A stretch of DNA of 64,000 nt, taken from contig OY776123.1 in assembly GCA_963675135.1 (NCBI GenBank), positions 8,558,501 through 8,622,500 of the forward strand. The letters run 5' to 3'. Each line of letters begins with the position of its first letter. Position 1 is the first letter of the stretch. The position numbers were made by a program, and so were the translations under genes. Shown here in pieces: positions 9,807 to 22,700 of the stretch. Origin of the DNA: Galeopsis tetrahit. Its lineage: Eukaryota; Streptophyta; Magnoliopsida; Lamiales; Lamiaceae. Below the pieces are notes generated by a model. The model saw only the letters and a program-made list of their open reading frames with translations. It did no database searches and was not told where the DNA came from.

Positions 9807-9886
9807 AAGGTCAAATTGGGGGAGATTGTAGATGTTGTTAACTCTTAAATGCTTTAACATTATCAACAACATCTTAATTTGACCTT
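9807..9886 (+). other. Imperfect hairpin spanning the polypurine tract and the 3' LTR start
   Basis: Two nested inverted repeats share one axis. Outer arms of 11 bp lie at 9807-9817 (AAGGTCAAATT) and 9876-9886; inner arms of 10 bp lie at 9830-9839 (AGATGTTGTT) and 9865-9874. Both pairs match perfectly. The polypurine tract (9818-9829) forms a 12-base bulge on one side against a single base on the other, and the apical loop is 25 bases. Its role is unknown; it could affect RNase H cleavage or dimerisation. Confidence 0.7.
9813..9826 (+). other. Polypurine tract
   Basis: A purine-rich tract with the core GGGGGAGA (9818-9825) stands immediately before the first TG of the 3' LTR. It is the RNase H-resistant primer for plus-strand synthesis in LTR retrotransposons. 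Confidence 0.9.
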
Positions 9887-9960
9887 CCTTGATTTATTCT
9901 AAGTCTTTTCTGCAATGTTACATTAAATGTTGTACTAAATGCTCTCACATTCAGGAACGA

Positions 9961-10075
9961 TTCTAGAAGCTTCTACAATAGTCTGGAACCTGGAAGATTC
10001 CAGAAGGTTGGAGAACGTGCTAGAAGACTTTGGAGCATTGTAGAACGACCTGGAAGATGGCAGAATGTTCTAGAA
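9961..10075 (+). promoter_or_regulatory. Heat-shock-element-like cluster in 3' LTR
   Basis: This is an identical copy of the 71-185 block, with perfect three-unit matches at 9961-9973, 9993-10005 and 10063-10075. In this position it would drive transcription outward into the satellite array. Confidence 0.62.
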
Positions 10076-10145
10076 ATATCATGGAGGTTGAGGTCCTAAA
10101 AAATAGGATCTCATAATGGAAGGATCTAGAAGCTGTGTATTTCTC

Positions 10146-10153
10146 TATAAATA
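10146..10153 (+). promoter_or_regulatory. TATA box of 3' LTR
   Basis: TATAAATA, the same as at 256-263. Transcription from it would read through the LTR into the satellite unless it stops at the candidate AATAAA at 10511-10516. Confidence 0.75.
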
Positions 10154-10510
10154 CCGCCAGAGCCTCTCATTTCAAAGTATGCACTATTCGAGTAACCCCT
10201 CCTTGAGCGTTCAACCCTAGTTAGGAGTTATGGCCAGTAGTTGTGTCTTTTAACGTACGCCGAGGGATACCGCCTTCCAGTGTACTTAGTTCTAGTCTTG
10301 AATCGAGTGAGAGTGAATCACAGATTAGATTAGTTCTTTAGACAGTGTTTTTACACTTAAGTCTGTTTGCGGATTCAGGCACCTGCCTCGATTGTAGTTT
10401 CTGTTTGTGGAATGTTGAAGTAATTGCTGAGACATTTCACACGACACTTTTTGTATAACTTAGGAACTAAGTTACTTTTCGCCGTAAGGCTTAGCATAGG
10501 TTTTGTTATT

Positions 10511-10516
10511 AATAAA
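10511..10516 (+). terminator. Candidate polyadenylation signal of the retrotransposon transcript
   Basis: AATAAA in the 3' LTR followed by GT-rich sequence; the expected place for the 3' end of the genomic RNA. Confidence 0.5.
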
Positions 10517-10700
10517 ATCTATGTTAAAAATTATTCCATTGTGTTCGTATTGTGTTTTAGTGTTTTAGACTTCCGCTGTGTACTGTGTTTACTTTTCACA
10601 TTCTGTTAGAGTTAATGCTACACTAATTGTCACAACATTCAGTGTAACATTGTTCTGTTTTTTACTTAAACACTAGATACCTACCCCACGCACACTTTCA

Positions 10701-10705
10701 TATTC
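10701..10705. other. Candidate target-site duplication (one side only)
   Basis: TATTC follows the 3' LTR directly and is satellite sequence. Copia integrases make 5-bp duplications, so TATTC should also precede the 5' LTR. That flank lies outside the window, so this is a prediction. Confidence 0.45.
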
Positions 10706-11270
10706 TTAAACCGAGGAAATTCCAATTCTCGAAATTGAATTTTAATTTCTCCAACCGTAGGGACATTTCGGGTCATTATATATTCTAAAACCGACAAAAT
10801 TTCAATTTTCTCGAATTGTATTTTAATTTCTCCAACCGTAGGGACATTTCGGGTCATTATATATTCTAAAACCAACCAAATTCCAATTCTCGAAATGGAA
10901 TTTTAATTTATCCAACCGTAGGGACATTTCGGGACATTATATATTTTTACACCGACGAAATTCCAATTCTCGAACTGGAATTTTAATTTATTCAACCATA
11001 GGGGCATTTCGGGACATTAAATATTCTTAAACCGACGAAATTCCAGTTCTCGAAACGGAATTTTAATTTCTCCAACCGTAGGGGCATTTCGGGACATTAT
11101 ATATTCTTACACCGACGAAATCCCAATTCTCGAACTGGAATTTTAATTTATTCAACCGTAGGGGCATTTCGGGACATTATATATTCTTAAACCGACCAAA
11201 TTCCAATTCTCGAACTGGAATTTTAATTTATACAACCGTAGGGACATTTCGGGATATTATATATTCTTAA

Positions 11271-13568
11271 ACCGAGGAAATTCCAATTCTTGAAATTGAA
11301 TTTTAATTTCTCCAACCGTAGGGACATTTCGGGTCATTATATATTCTAAAACCGACAAAATTTCAATTTTCTCGAATTGTATTTTAATTTCTCCAACCGT
11401 AGGGACATTTCGGGTCATTATATATTCTAAAACCAACCAAATTCCAATTCTCGAAATGGAATTTTAATTTATCCAACCGTAGGGACATTTCGGGACATTA
11501 TATATTTTTACACCGACGAAATTCCAATTCTCGAACTGGAATTTTAATTTATTCAACCATAGGGGCATTTCGGGACATTAAATATACTTAAACCGACGAA
11601 ATTCCAGTTCTCGAAACGGAATTTTAATTTCTCCAACCGTAGGGGCATTTCGGGACATTATATATTCTTACACCGACGAAATCCCAATTCTCGAACTGGA
11701 ATTTTAATTTATTCAACCGTAGGGGCATTTCGGGACATTATATATTCTTAAACCGACGAAATTCCAGTACTCGAACTAGAATTTTAATTTCTCCAACCGT
11801 AGGGGCATTTCGGGACATTATATATTCTTAAACCGACCAAATTCCAATTCGTACATTATATATTCTTAAACCGACGAAATTTCAGTTCTCGAACTGGAAT
11901 TTTAATTTCTCCAACCGTAGGGGCATTTCGGGACATTATATATTCTTACAACGACGAAATCCCAATTCTCGAACTGGAATTTTAATTTATGCAACCGTAG
12001 GGACATTATATATTCTTAACCTAACGAAATTCCAATTCTCGAACTGGAATTTTAATTTCTCCAACCGTACGGACATTTCGGAACATTATATATTCTTAAA
12101 TCGACCAAAATCCAATTCTCGAAATGGAATTTAAATTTCACCAACTGTAGGGACATTTCGGGACATTATATATTCTAAAACCGACCAATTTCCAATTCTC
12201 GAACTGGAATTTTAATTTCTCCAACCGTAGGGACATTTCGGGACATTATATATTCTTAAACCGACCAAATTCCAATTCTCGAACTGGAATTTTAATTTAT
12301 CCAACCGTAAGGACATTTCGGGACATTATATATTCTTAAACCGACCAAATTCCAATTCTCGAACTGGAATTTTAATTTATACAACCGTAGGGACATTTCG
12401 GGACATTATATATTCTTAAACCAAGGAAATTCCAATTCTCGAAATTGAATTTTAATTTCTCCAACCGTAGGGACATTTCGGGTCATTATATATTCTAAAA
12501 CCGACAAAATTTCAATTTTCTCGAATTGTATTTTAATTTCTCCAACCGTAGGGACATTTCGGGTCATTATATATTCTAAAACCAACCAAATTCCAATTCT
12601 CGAAATGGAATTTTAATTTATCCAACCGTAGAGACATTTCGGGACATTATATATTTTTACACCGACGAAATTCCAATTCTCGAACTGGAATTTTAATTTA
12701 TTCAACCATAGGGGCATTTCCGGACATTATATATTCTTAAACCGACGAAATTCCAGTTCACGAAACGGAATTTTAATTTCTCCAACCGTAGGGGCATTTC
12801 GGGACATTATATATTCTTACACCGATGAAATCCCAATTCTCGAACTAGAATTTTAATTTATTCAACCGTAGGGGCATTTCGGGACATTATATATTCTTAA
12901 ACCGACGAAATTCCAGTTCTCGAACTAGAATTTTAATTTCTCCAACCGTAGGGGCATTTCAGGACATTATATATTCTTAAACCGACCAAATTCCAATTCG
13001 TACATTATATATTCTTAAACCGACGAAATTTCAGTTCTCGAACTGGAATTTTAAGTTCTCCAACTGTAGGGGCATTTCGGGACATTATATATTCTTACAC
13101 CGACGAAATCCCAATTCTCGAACTGAAATTTTAATTTATGCAACCGTAGGGACATTATATATTCTTAACCTGACGAAATTCCAATTCTCGAACTGGAATT
13201 TTAATTTCTCCAACCGTACGGACATTTCAGAACATTATATATTCTTAAATCGACCAAAATCCAATTCTCGAAATGGAATTTAAATTTCACCAACTGTAGG
13301 GACATTTCGGGACATTATATATTCTAAAACCGACCAATTTCCAATTCTCGAACTGGAATTTTAATTTCTCCAACCGTAGGGACATTTCGGGACATTATAT
13401 ATTCTTAAACCGACCAAATTCCAATTCTCGAACTGGAATTTTAATTTATCCAACTGTAAGGACATTTCGGGACATTATATATTCTTAAACCGACCAAATT
13501 CCAATTCTCGAACTGGAATTTTAATTTATACAACCGTAGGGACATTTCGGGACATTATATATTCTTAA
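11271..13568. repeat. Tandem higher-order repeat, ~1149-bp unit, two copies
   Basis: The variant CCGAGGAAATT-type monomer recurs near 11271, 12420 and 13568, and the truncated monomer with GTACATTATA recurs at 11851 and 13000, giving a 1149-bp step. A shorter step of about 561 bp (seven monomers) precedes it, from about 10710 to 11271. Boundaries are approximate. Confidence 0.75.
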
Positions 13569-14640
13569 ACCGAGGAAATTCCAATTCTCGAAATTGAATT
13601 TTAATTTCTCCAACCGTAGGGACATTTCAGGTCATTATATATTCTAAAACCGACAAAATTTCAATTTTCTCGAACTGTATTTTAATTTCTCCAACCGTAG
13701 GGACATTTCGGGTCATAATATATTCTAAAACCGACAAAATTCCAATTTCTCGAACTGGAATTTTAATTTCTCCTACCGTAGAGACATTTCGGGACATTAT
13801 ATATTCTTAAACCAACCAAATTCCAATTCTCGAAATGGAATTTTAATTTATCCAACCGTAGGGACATTTCGGGACATTATATATTTTAAACCGATCAAAT
13901 TCCAATTTTGGAAATGGAATTTTAATTTTTCCAACCGTAGGGACATTTCGGAATATTATATATTCTTAAACCGACAAAATTCCAATTCTCGAACTGGAAT
14001 TTTAATTTATCCAACCGTAGGGACATTTCGGGACATTATATATTCTAAAATCGACCAAATTCCAATTCTTGAACTGGAATTTTAATTTATCCAACCGTAG
14101 GGACATTTTGGGACATTATATATTATTAAACCGACGAAATTTCAATTCTCGAACTGAAATTTTAATTTATCCAACAATATGGACATTACGGGACATTATA
14201 TATACTTAAACCGACGAAATTCCAATTCTCTAACTAGAATTTTAATTTCTCCAACTGTAGGTGCATTTCGGGACATTATATATTCTTAAACCAACCAAAT
14301 TCCAATTCGTACATTATATATTCTTAAACCGACGAAATTTCAGTTCTCGTACTGGAATTTTAATTTCTCCAACCGTAGGGGCATTTCGGGACATTATATA
14401 TTCTTACACCGACGAAATCCCAATTCTCGAACTGGAATTTTAATTTATGCAACCATAGGGACATTATATATTCTTAACCTGACGAAATTCCAATTCTCGA
14501 ACTGGAATTTTAATTTCTCCAACCGTAGGGACATTTCGCAACATTATATATTCTTAAATCGACCAAAATCCAATTCTCGAAATGGAATTTAAATTTCACC
14601 AACTGTAGGGACATTTCGGGACATTATATATTCTAAAACC

Positions 14641-17600
14641 GACCAATTTTCAATTCTCGATCTGGAATTTTAATTTTCCAAGTGTAGGGACATTTCGGGA
14701 TATTCTTAAACCGACCAAATTTCAATTCTCGAACTGGAATTTTAATTTATCCAACCGTAGGGACATTTCGGGACATTATATATTCTAAAACCGACCAAAT
14801 ACCAATTCTCAAACTGGAATTTTAATTTATCAAATCGTAGACACATTACGGGACATTATATATTCTTAAACCGACCAAATTCCAATTCTCGAACATAAAT
14901 TTTAATTTATCCAACAGTATGGACATTTCGGGACATTATATATTCTTAAACCGACCAAATTCCAATTCTCGAACTGAAATTTTAATTTCTCCAACCGTAG
15001 GGACATTTCACATTTCGCGACATTATATATTCTTAAACCGACCAAATTCCAATTCTCGAACTGGAATTTTAATTTCTCCAACCCTAGAGACATTTCTGGA
15101 CATTATATATTCTTAAACCGACGAAATTCCAATTCTCGAACTGGAATTTTAATTTATTCAATCGTAGGGACATTTCGGGACATTATATATTCTTAAACTA
15201 ACCAAATTCCAATTTTTGAACTGAAATTTTAATTTCTCCAACCGTAGGGACATTTCGGGACATTATATATTTTTAAACCGACAAAATTCTAATTCTCCAA
15301 CCGTAGGGGCATTTCGGGACATTTTATATTCTTAAACCGACAAAATTCCAATTCTCGAAATGGAATTTTAATTTATCCAAACGTAGGGACATTTCGGGAC
15401 ATTATATATTCTAAAACCGACCAAATTCCAATTCTCGAACTGGAATTTTAATTTATCCAACCGTAGGGACATTTCGAGACATTATATATTTTTACACCGA
15501 CGAAATTCCAATTCTCGAACTGAAATTTTAATTTATTCAACCATAGGGGCATTTCGGGACATTATATATTCTTAAACCGACGAAATTCCAGTTCTCGAAA
15601 CGGAATTTTAATTTCTCCAACCGTAGGGGCATTTCGGGACATTATATATTCTTACACCGACGAAATCTCAATTCTCGAACTGGAATTTTAATTTATTCAA
15701 CCGTAGGGGCATTTCGGGACATTATATATTCTTAAACCGACGAAATTCCAGTTCTCGAACTAGAATTTTAATTTCTCCAACCGTAGGGGCATTTCGGGAC
15801 ATTATATATTCTTAAACCGACCAAATTCCAATTCGTTCATTATATATTCTTAAACCGACGAAATTTCAGTTCTCGAACTAGAATTTTAATTTCTCCAACC
15901 GTAGGGGCATTTCGGGACATTATATATTCTTACACCGACGAAATCCCAATTCTCGAACTGGAATTTTAATTTATGCAACCGTAGGGACATTATATATTCT
16001 TAACCTGACGAAATTCCAATTCTCGAACTGGAATTTTAATTTCTCCAACCGTAGGGGCATTTCGAGACATTATATATTCTTACACCGATGAAATCCCAAT
16101 TCTCGAACTGGAATTTTAATTTATTCAACCGTAGGGACATTTCGGGACATTATATATTCTTAAACCGACGAAATTTCAATTCTCGAACTAGAATTTTAAT
16201 TTCTCCAACTGTAGGGGCATTTCGGGACATTATATATTTTTAAACCGACCAAATTCCAATTCGTACATTATATATTCTTAAACCGACGAAATTTCAGTTC
16301 TCGAACTGGAATTTTAATTTCTCCAACCGTAGGGGCATTTCGGGACATTATATATTCTTACACCGACGAAATCCCAATTCTCGAACTGGAATTTTAATTT
16401 ATTCAACCGTAGGGACATTTCGGGACATTATATATTCTTAAACCGACGAAATTTCAATTCTCGAACTAGAATATTAATTTCTCCAACTATAGGGGCGTTT
16501 CGGGACATTATATATTCTTAAACCGACCAAATTCCAATTCGGACATTATATATTCTTAAACCGACGAAATTTCAGTTCTCGTACTGGAATTTTAATTTCT
16601 CCAACCGTAGGGGCATTTCGGAACATTATATATTCTTACACCGACGAAATCCCAATTCTCGAACTGGAATTTTAATTTATGCAACCATAGGGACATTATA
16701 TATTCTTAACCTGACGAAATTCCAATTCTCGAACTGGAATTTTAATTTCTCCAACCGTAGGGACATTTCGGAACATTATATATTCTTAAATCGACCAAAA
16801 TCCAATTCTCGAAATGGAATTTAAATTTCACCAACTGTAGGGACATTTCGGGACATTATATATTCTAAAACCGACCAATTTTCAATTCTCGATCTGGAAT
16901 TTTAATTTTCCAAGTGTAGGGACATTTCGGGATATTCTTAAACCGACCAAATTTCAATTCTCGAACTGGAATTTTAATTTATCCAACCGTAGGGACATTT
17001 CGGGACATTATATATTCTAAAACCGACCAAATTCCAATTCTCAAACTGGAATTTTAATTTATCAAATCGTAGACACATTACGGGACATTATATATTCTTA
17101 AACCGACCAAATTCCAATTCTCGAACATAAATTTTAATTTATCCAACAGTATGGACATTTCGGGACATTATATATTCTTAAACCGACCAAATTCCAATTC
17201 TCGAACTGAAATTTTAATTTCTCCAACCGTAGGGACATTTCACATTTCGCGACATTATATATTCTTAAACCGACCAAATTCCAATTCTCGAACTGGAATT
17301 TTAATTTCTCCAACCCTAGAGACATTTCTGGACATTATATATTCTTAAACCGACGAAATTCCAATTCTCGAACTGGAATTTTAATTTATTCAATCGTAGG
17401 GACATTTCGGGACATTATATATTCTTAAACTAACCAAACTCCAATTTTTGAACTGAAATTTTAATTTCTCCAACCGTAGGGACATTTCGGGACATTATAT
17501 ATTTTTAAACCGACAAAATTCTAATTCTCCAACCGTAGGGGCATTTCGGGACATTTTATATTCTTAAACCGACAAAATTCCAATTCTCGAAATGGAATTT

Positions 17601-19746
17601 TAATTTATCCAAACGTAGGGACATTTCGGGACATTATATATTCTAAAACCGACCAAATTCCAATTCTCGAACTGGAATTTTAATTTATCCAACCGTAGGG
17701 ACATTTCGAGACATTATATATTTTTACACCGACGAAATTCCAATTCTCGAACTGGAATTTTAATTTATTCAACCATAGGGGCATTTCGGGACATTAAATA
17801 TTCTTAAACCGACGAAATTCCAGTTCTCGAAACGGAATTTTAATTTCTCCAACCGTAGGGGCATTTCGGGACATTATATATTCTTAAACCGACCAAATTC
17901 CAATTCTCGAACTGGAATTTTAATTTATCCAACCGTAAGGACATTTCGGGACATTATATATTCTTAAACCGACCAAATTCCAATTCTCGAACTGGAATTT
18001 TAATTTATACAACCGTAGGGACATTTCGGGACATTATATATTATTAAACCGAGGAAATTCCAATTCTCGAAATTGAATTTTAATTTCTCCAACCGTAGGG
18101 ACATTTCGGGTCATTATATATTCTAAAACCGACAAAATATCAATTTTCTCAAATTGTATTTTAATTTCTCCAACCGTAGGGACATTTCGGGTCATTATAT
18201 ATTCTAAAACCGACAAAGTTCCAATTTCTCGAACTGGAATTTTAATTTCTCCAACCGTAGAGACATTACGGGACTTTATATATTCTTAAACCAACCAAAT
18301 TCCAATTCTCGAAATGGAATTTTAATTTATCCAACCGTAGGGACATTTCGGGACATTATATATTTTTACACCGACGAAATTCCAATTCTCGAACTGGAAT
18401 TTTAATTTATTCAACCATAGGGGCATTTCGGGACATTATATATTCTTAAACCGACGAAATTCCAGTTCTCGAAACGGAATTTTAATTTCTCCAACCGTAG
18501 GGGCATTTCGGGACATTATATATTCTTACACCGACGAAATCCCAATTCTCGAACTGGAATTTTAATTTATTCAACCGTAGGGGCATTTCGGGACATTATA
18601 TATTCTTAAACCGACGAAATTCCAGTTCTCGAACTAGAATTTTAATTTCTCCAACCGTAGGGGCATTTCGGGACATTATATATTCTTAAACCGACCAAAT
18701 TCCAATTCGTTCATTATATATTCTTAAACCGACGAAATTTCAGTTCTCGAACTAGAATTTTAATTTCTCCAACCGTAGGGGCATTTCGGGACATTATATA
18801 TTCTTACACCGACGAAATCCCAATTCTCGAACTGGAATTTTAATTTATGCAACCGTAGGGACATTATATATTCTTAACCTGACGAAATTCCAATTCTCGA
18901 ACTGGAATTTTAATTTCTCCAACCGTAGGGGCATTTCGAGACATTATATATTCTTACACCGACGAAATCCCAATTCTCGAACTGGAATTTTAATTTATTC
19001 AACCGTAGGGACATTTCGGGACATTATATATTCTTAAACCGACGAAATTTCAATTCTCGAACTAGAATTTTAATTTCTCCAACTGTAGGGGCATTTCGGG
19101 ACATTATATATTTTTAAACCGACCAAATTCCAATTCGTACATTATATATTCTTAAACCGACGAAATTTCAGTTCTCGAACTGGAATTTTAATTTCTCCAA
19201 CCGTAGGGGCATTTCGGGACATTATATATTCTTACACCGACGAAATCCCAATTCTTGAACTGGAATTTTAATTTATTCAACCGTAGGGACATTTCGGGAC
19301 ATTATATATTCTTAAACCGACGAAATTTCAATTCTCGAACTAGAATATTAATTTCTCCAACTATAGGGGCGTTTCGGGACATTATATATTCTTAAACCGA
19401 CCAAATTCCAATTCGGACATTATATATTCTTAAACAGACGAAATTTCAGTTCTCGTACTGGAATTTTAATTTCTCCAACCGTAGGGGCATTTCGGGACAT
19501 TATATATTCTTACACCGACGAAATCCCAATTCTCGAACTGGAATTTTAATTTATGCAACCATAGGGACATTATATATTCTTAACCTGACGAAATTCCAAT
19601 TCTCGAACTGGAATTTTAATTTCTCCAACCGTAGGGACATTTCAGAATATTATATATTCTTAAATCGACCAAAATCCAATTCTCGAAATGGAATTTAAAT
19701 TTCACCAACTGTAGGGACATTTCGGGACATTATATATTCTAAAACC
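14641..19746. repeat. Higher-order repeat copies at 2232-bp and 2874-bp steps
   Basis: The diagnostic variant GACCAATTTTCAATTCTCGA occurs at 14641, 16873 and 19747. An expanded monomer with ACATTTCACATTTCGCGACA follows each at a constant distance. The two steps differ by 642 bp, close to eight monomers, so the copies differ by block loss or gain. Confidence 0.75.
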
Positions 19747-22700
19747 GACCAATTTTCAATTCTCGATCTGGAATTTTAATTTTCCAAGTGTAGGGACATT
19801 TCGGGATATTCTTAAACCGACCAAATTTCAATTCTCGAACTGGAATTTTAATTTATCCAACCGTAGGGACATTTCGGGACATTATATATTCTAAAACCGA
19901 CCAAATTCCAATTCTCAAACTGGAATTTTAATTTATCAAATCGTAGACACATTACGGGACATTATATATTCTTAAACCGACCAAATTCCAATTCTCGAAC
20001 ATAAATTTTAATTTATCCAACAGTATGGACATTTCGGGACATTATATATTCTTAAACCGACCAAATTCCAATTCTCGAACTGAAATTTTAATTTCTCCAA
20101 CCGTAGGGACATTTCACATTTCGCGACATTATATATTCTTAAACCGACCAAATTCCAATTCTCGAACTGGAATTTTAATTTCTCCAACCCTAGAGACATT
20201 TCTGGACATTATATATTCTTAAACCGACGAAATTCCAATTCTCGAACTGGAATTTTAATTTATTCAATCGTAGGGACATTTCGGGACATTATATATTCTT
20301 AAACTAACCAAATTCCAATTTTTGAACTGAAATTTTAATTTCTCCAACCGTAGGGACATTTCGGGACATTATATATTTTTAAACCGACAAAATTCTAATT
20401 CTCCAACCGTAGGGGCATTTCGGGACATTTTATATTCTTAAACCGACAAAATTCCAATTCTCGAAATGGAATTTTAATTTATCCAAACGTAGGGACATTT
20501 CGGGACATTATATATTCTAAAACCGACCAAATTCCAATTCTCGAACTGGAATTTTAATTTATCCAACCGTAGGGACATTTCGAGACATTATATATTTTTA
20601 CACCGACGAAATTCCAATTCTCGAACTGGAATTTTAATTTATTCAACCATAGGGGCATTTCGGGACATTAAATATTCTTAAACCGACGAAATTCCAGTTC
20701 TCGAAACGGAATTTTAATTTCTCCAACCGTAGGGGCATTTCGGGACATTATATATTCTTAAACCGACCAAATTCCAATTCTCGAACTGGAATTTTAATTT
20801 ATCCAACCGTAAGGACATTTCGGGACATTATATATTCTTAAACCGACCAAATTCCAATTCTCGAACTGGAATTTTAATTTATACAACCGTAGGGACATTT
20901 CGGGACATTATATATTCTTAAACCGAGGAAATTCCAATTCTCGAAATTGAATTTTAATTTCTCCAACCGTAGGGACATTTCGGGTCATTATATATTCTAA
21001 AACCGACCAATTTTCAATTCTCGATCTGGAATTTTAATTTTCCAAGTGTAGGGACATTTCGGGATATTCTTAAACCGACCAAATTTCAATTCTCGAACTG
21101 GAATTTTAATTTATCCAACCGTAGGGACATTTCGGGACATTATATATTCTAAAACCGACCAAATTCCAATTCTCAAACTGGAATTTTAATTTATCAAATC
21201 GTAGACACATTACGGGACATTATATATTCTTAAACCGACCAAATTCCAATTCTCGAACATAAATTTTAATTTATCCAACAGTATGGACATTTCGGGACAT
21301 TATATATTCTTAAACCGACCAAATTCCAATTCTCGAACTGAAATTTTAATTTCTCCAACCGTAGGGACATTTCACATTTCGCGACATTATATATTCTTAA
21401 ACCGACCAAATTCCAATTCTCGAACTGGAATTTTAATTTCTCCAACCCTAGAGACATTTCTGGACATTATATATTCTTAAACCGACGAAATTCCAATTCT
21501 CGAACTGGAATTTTAATTTATTCAATCGTAGGGACATTTCGGGACATTATATATTCTTAAACTAACCAAATTCCAATTTTTGAACTGAAATTTTAATTTC
21601 TCCAACCGTAGGGACATTTCGGGACATTATATATTTTTAAACCGACAAAATTCTAATTCTCCAACCGTAGGGGCATTTCGGGACATTTTATATTCTTAAA
21701 CCGACAAAATTCCAATTCTCGAAATGGAATTTTAATTTATCCAAACGTAGGGACATTTCGGGACATTATATATTCTAAAACCGACCAAATTCCAATTCTC
21801 GAACTGGAATTTTAATTTATCCAACCGTAGGGACATTTCGAGACATTATATATTTTTACACCGACGAAATTCCAATTCTCGAACTGGAATTTTAATTTAT
21901 TCAACCATAGGGGCATTTCGGGACATTAAATATTCTTAAACCGACGAAATTCCAGTTCTCGAAACGGAATTTTAATTTCTCCAACCGTAGGGGCATTTCG
22001 GGACATTATATATTCTTAAACCGACCAAATTCCAATTCTCGAACTGGAATTTTAATTTATCCAACCGTAAGGACATTTCGGGACATTATATATTCTTAAA
22101 CCGACCAAATTCCAATTCTCGAACTGGAATTTTAATTTATACAACCGTAGGGACATTTCGGGACATTATATATTCTTAAACCGAGGAAATTCCAATTCTC
22201 GAAATTGAATTTTAATTTCTCCAACCGTAGGGACATTTCGGGTCATTATATATTCTAAAACCGACCAATTTTCAATTCTCGATCTGGAATTTTAATTTTC
22301 CAAGTGTAGGGACATTTCGGGATATTCTTAAACCGACCAAATTTCAATTCTCGAACTGGAATTTGAATTTATCCAACCGTAGGGACATTTCGGGACATTA
22401 TATATTCTAAAACCGACCAAATTCCAATTCTCAAACTGGAATTTTAATTTATCAAATCGTAGACACATTACGGGACATTATATATTCTTAAACCGACCAA
22501 ATTCCAATTCTCGAACATAAATTTTAATTTATCCAACAGTATGGACATTTCGGGACATTATATATTCTTAAACCGACCAAATTCCAATTCTCGAACTGAA
22601 ATTTTAATTTCTCCAACCGTAGGGACATTTCACATTTCGCGACATTATATATTCTTAAACCGACCAAATTCCAATTCTCGAACTGGAATTTTAATTTCTC

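Larger units (their letters stand above)
1..10700 (+). mobile_element. Ty1/Copia LTR retrotransposon, Sirevirus (SIRE-like) type, nearly complete
   Basis: The element has two near-identical LTRs, a tRNA-Met primer binding site, a gag-pol with the copia domain order protease, integrase, reverse transcriptase, RNase H, an extra ORF after pol, and a polypurine tract next to the 3' LTR. The long gag, the extra 3' ORF and a length of about 10.7 kb fit the Sirevirus lineage of plant Copia elements. By comparison with the 3' LTR, about 64 bases of the 5' LTR lie before the window. The coding part has one frameshift and two in-frame stops, so this copy is probably not autonomous, but its LTRs and cis signals look intact. 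The 3' end abuts the satellite array directly, so the element is nested in or flanks the array. Lineage assignment rests on reading of motifs and layout, not on a tree. Confidence 0.93.
9827..10700 (+). repeat. 3' LTR, complete
   Basis: It begins with TG at 9827-9828 just after the polypurine tract (an alternative start is TG at 9833) and ends with CA at 10699-10700. The length is about 874 bp. Positions 9891-10700 are colinear with 1-810 with three substitutions and no gaps. The next base, 10701, is already satellite, so the end is precisely defined. Confidence 0.93.
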
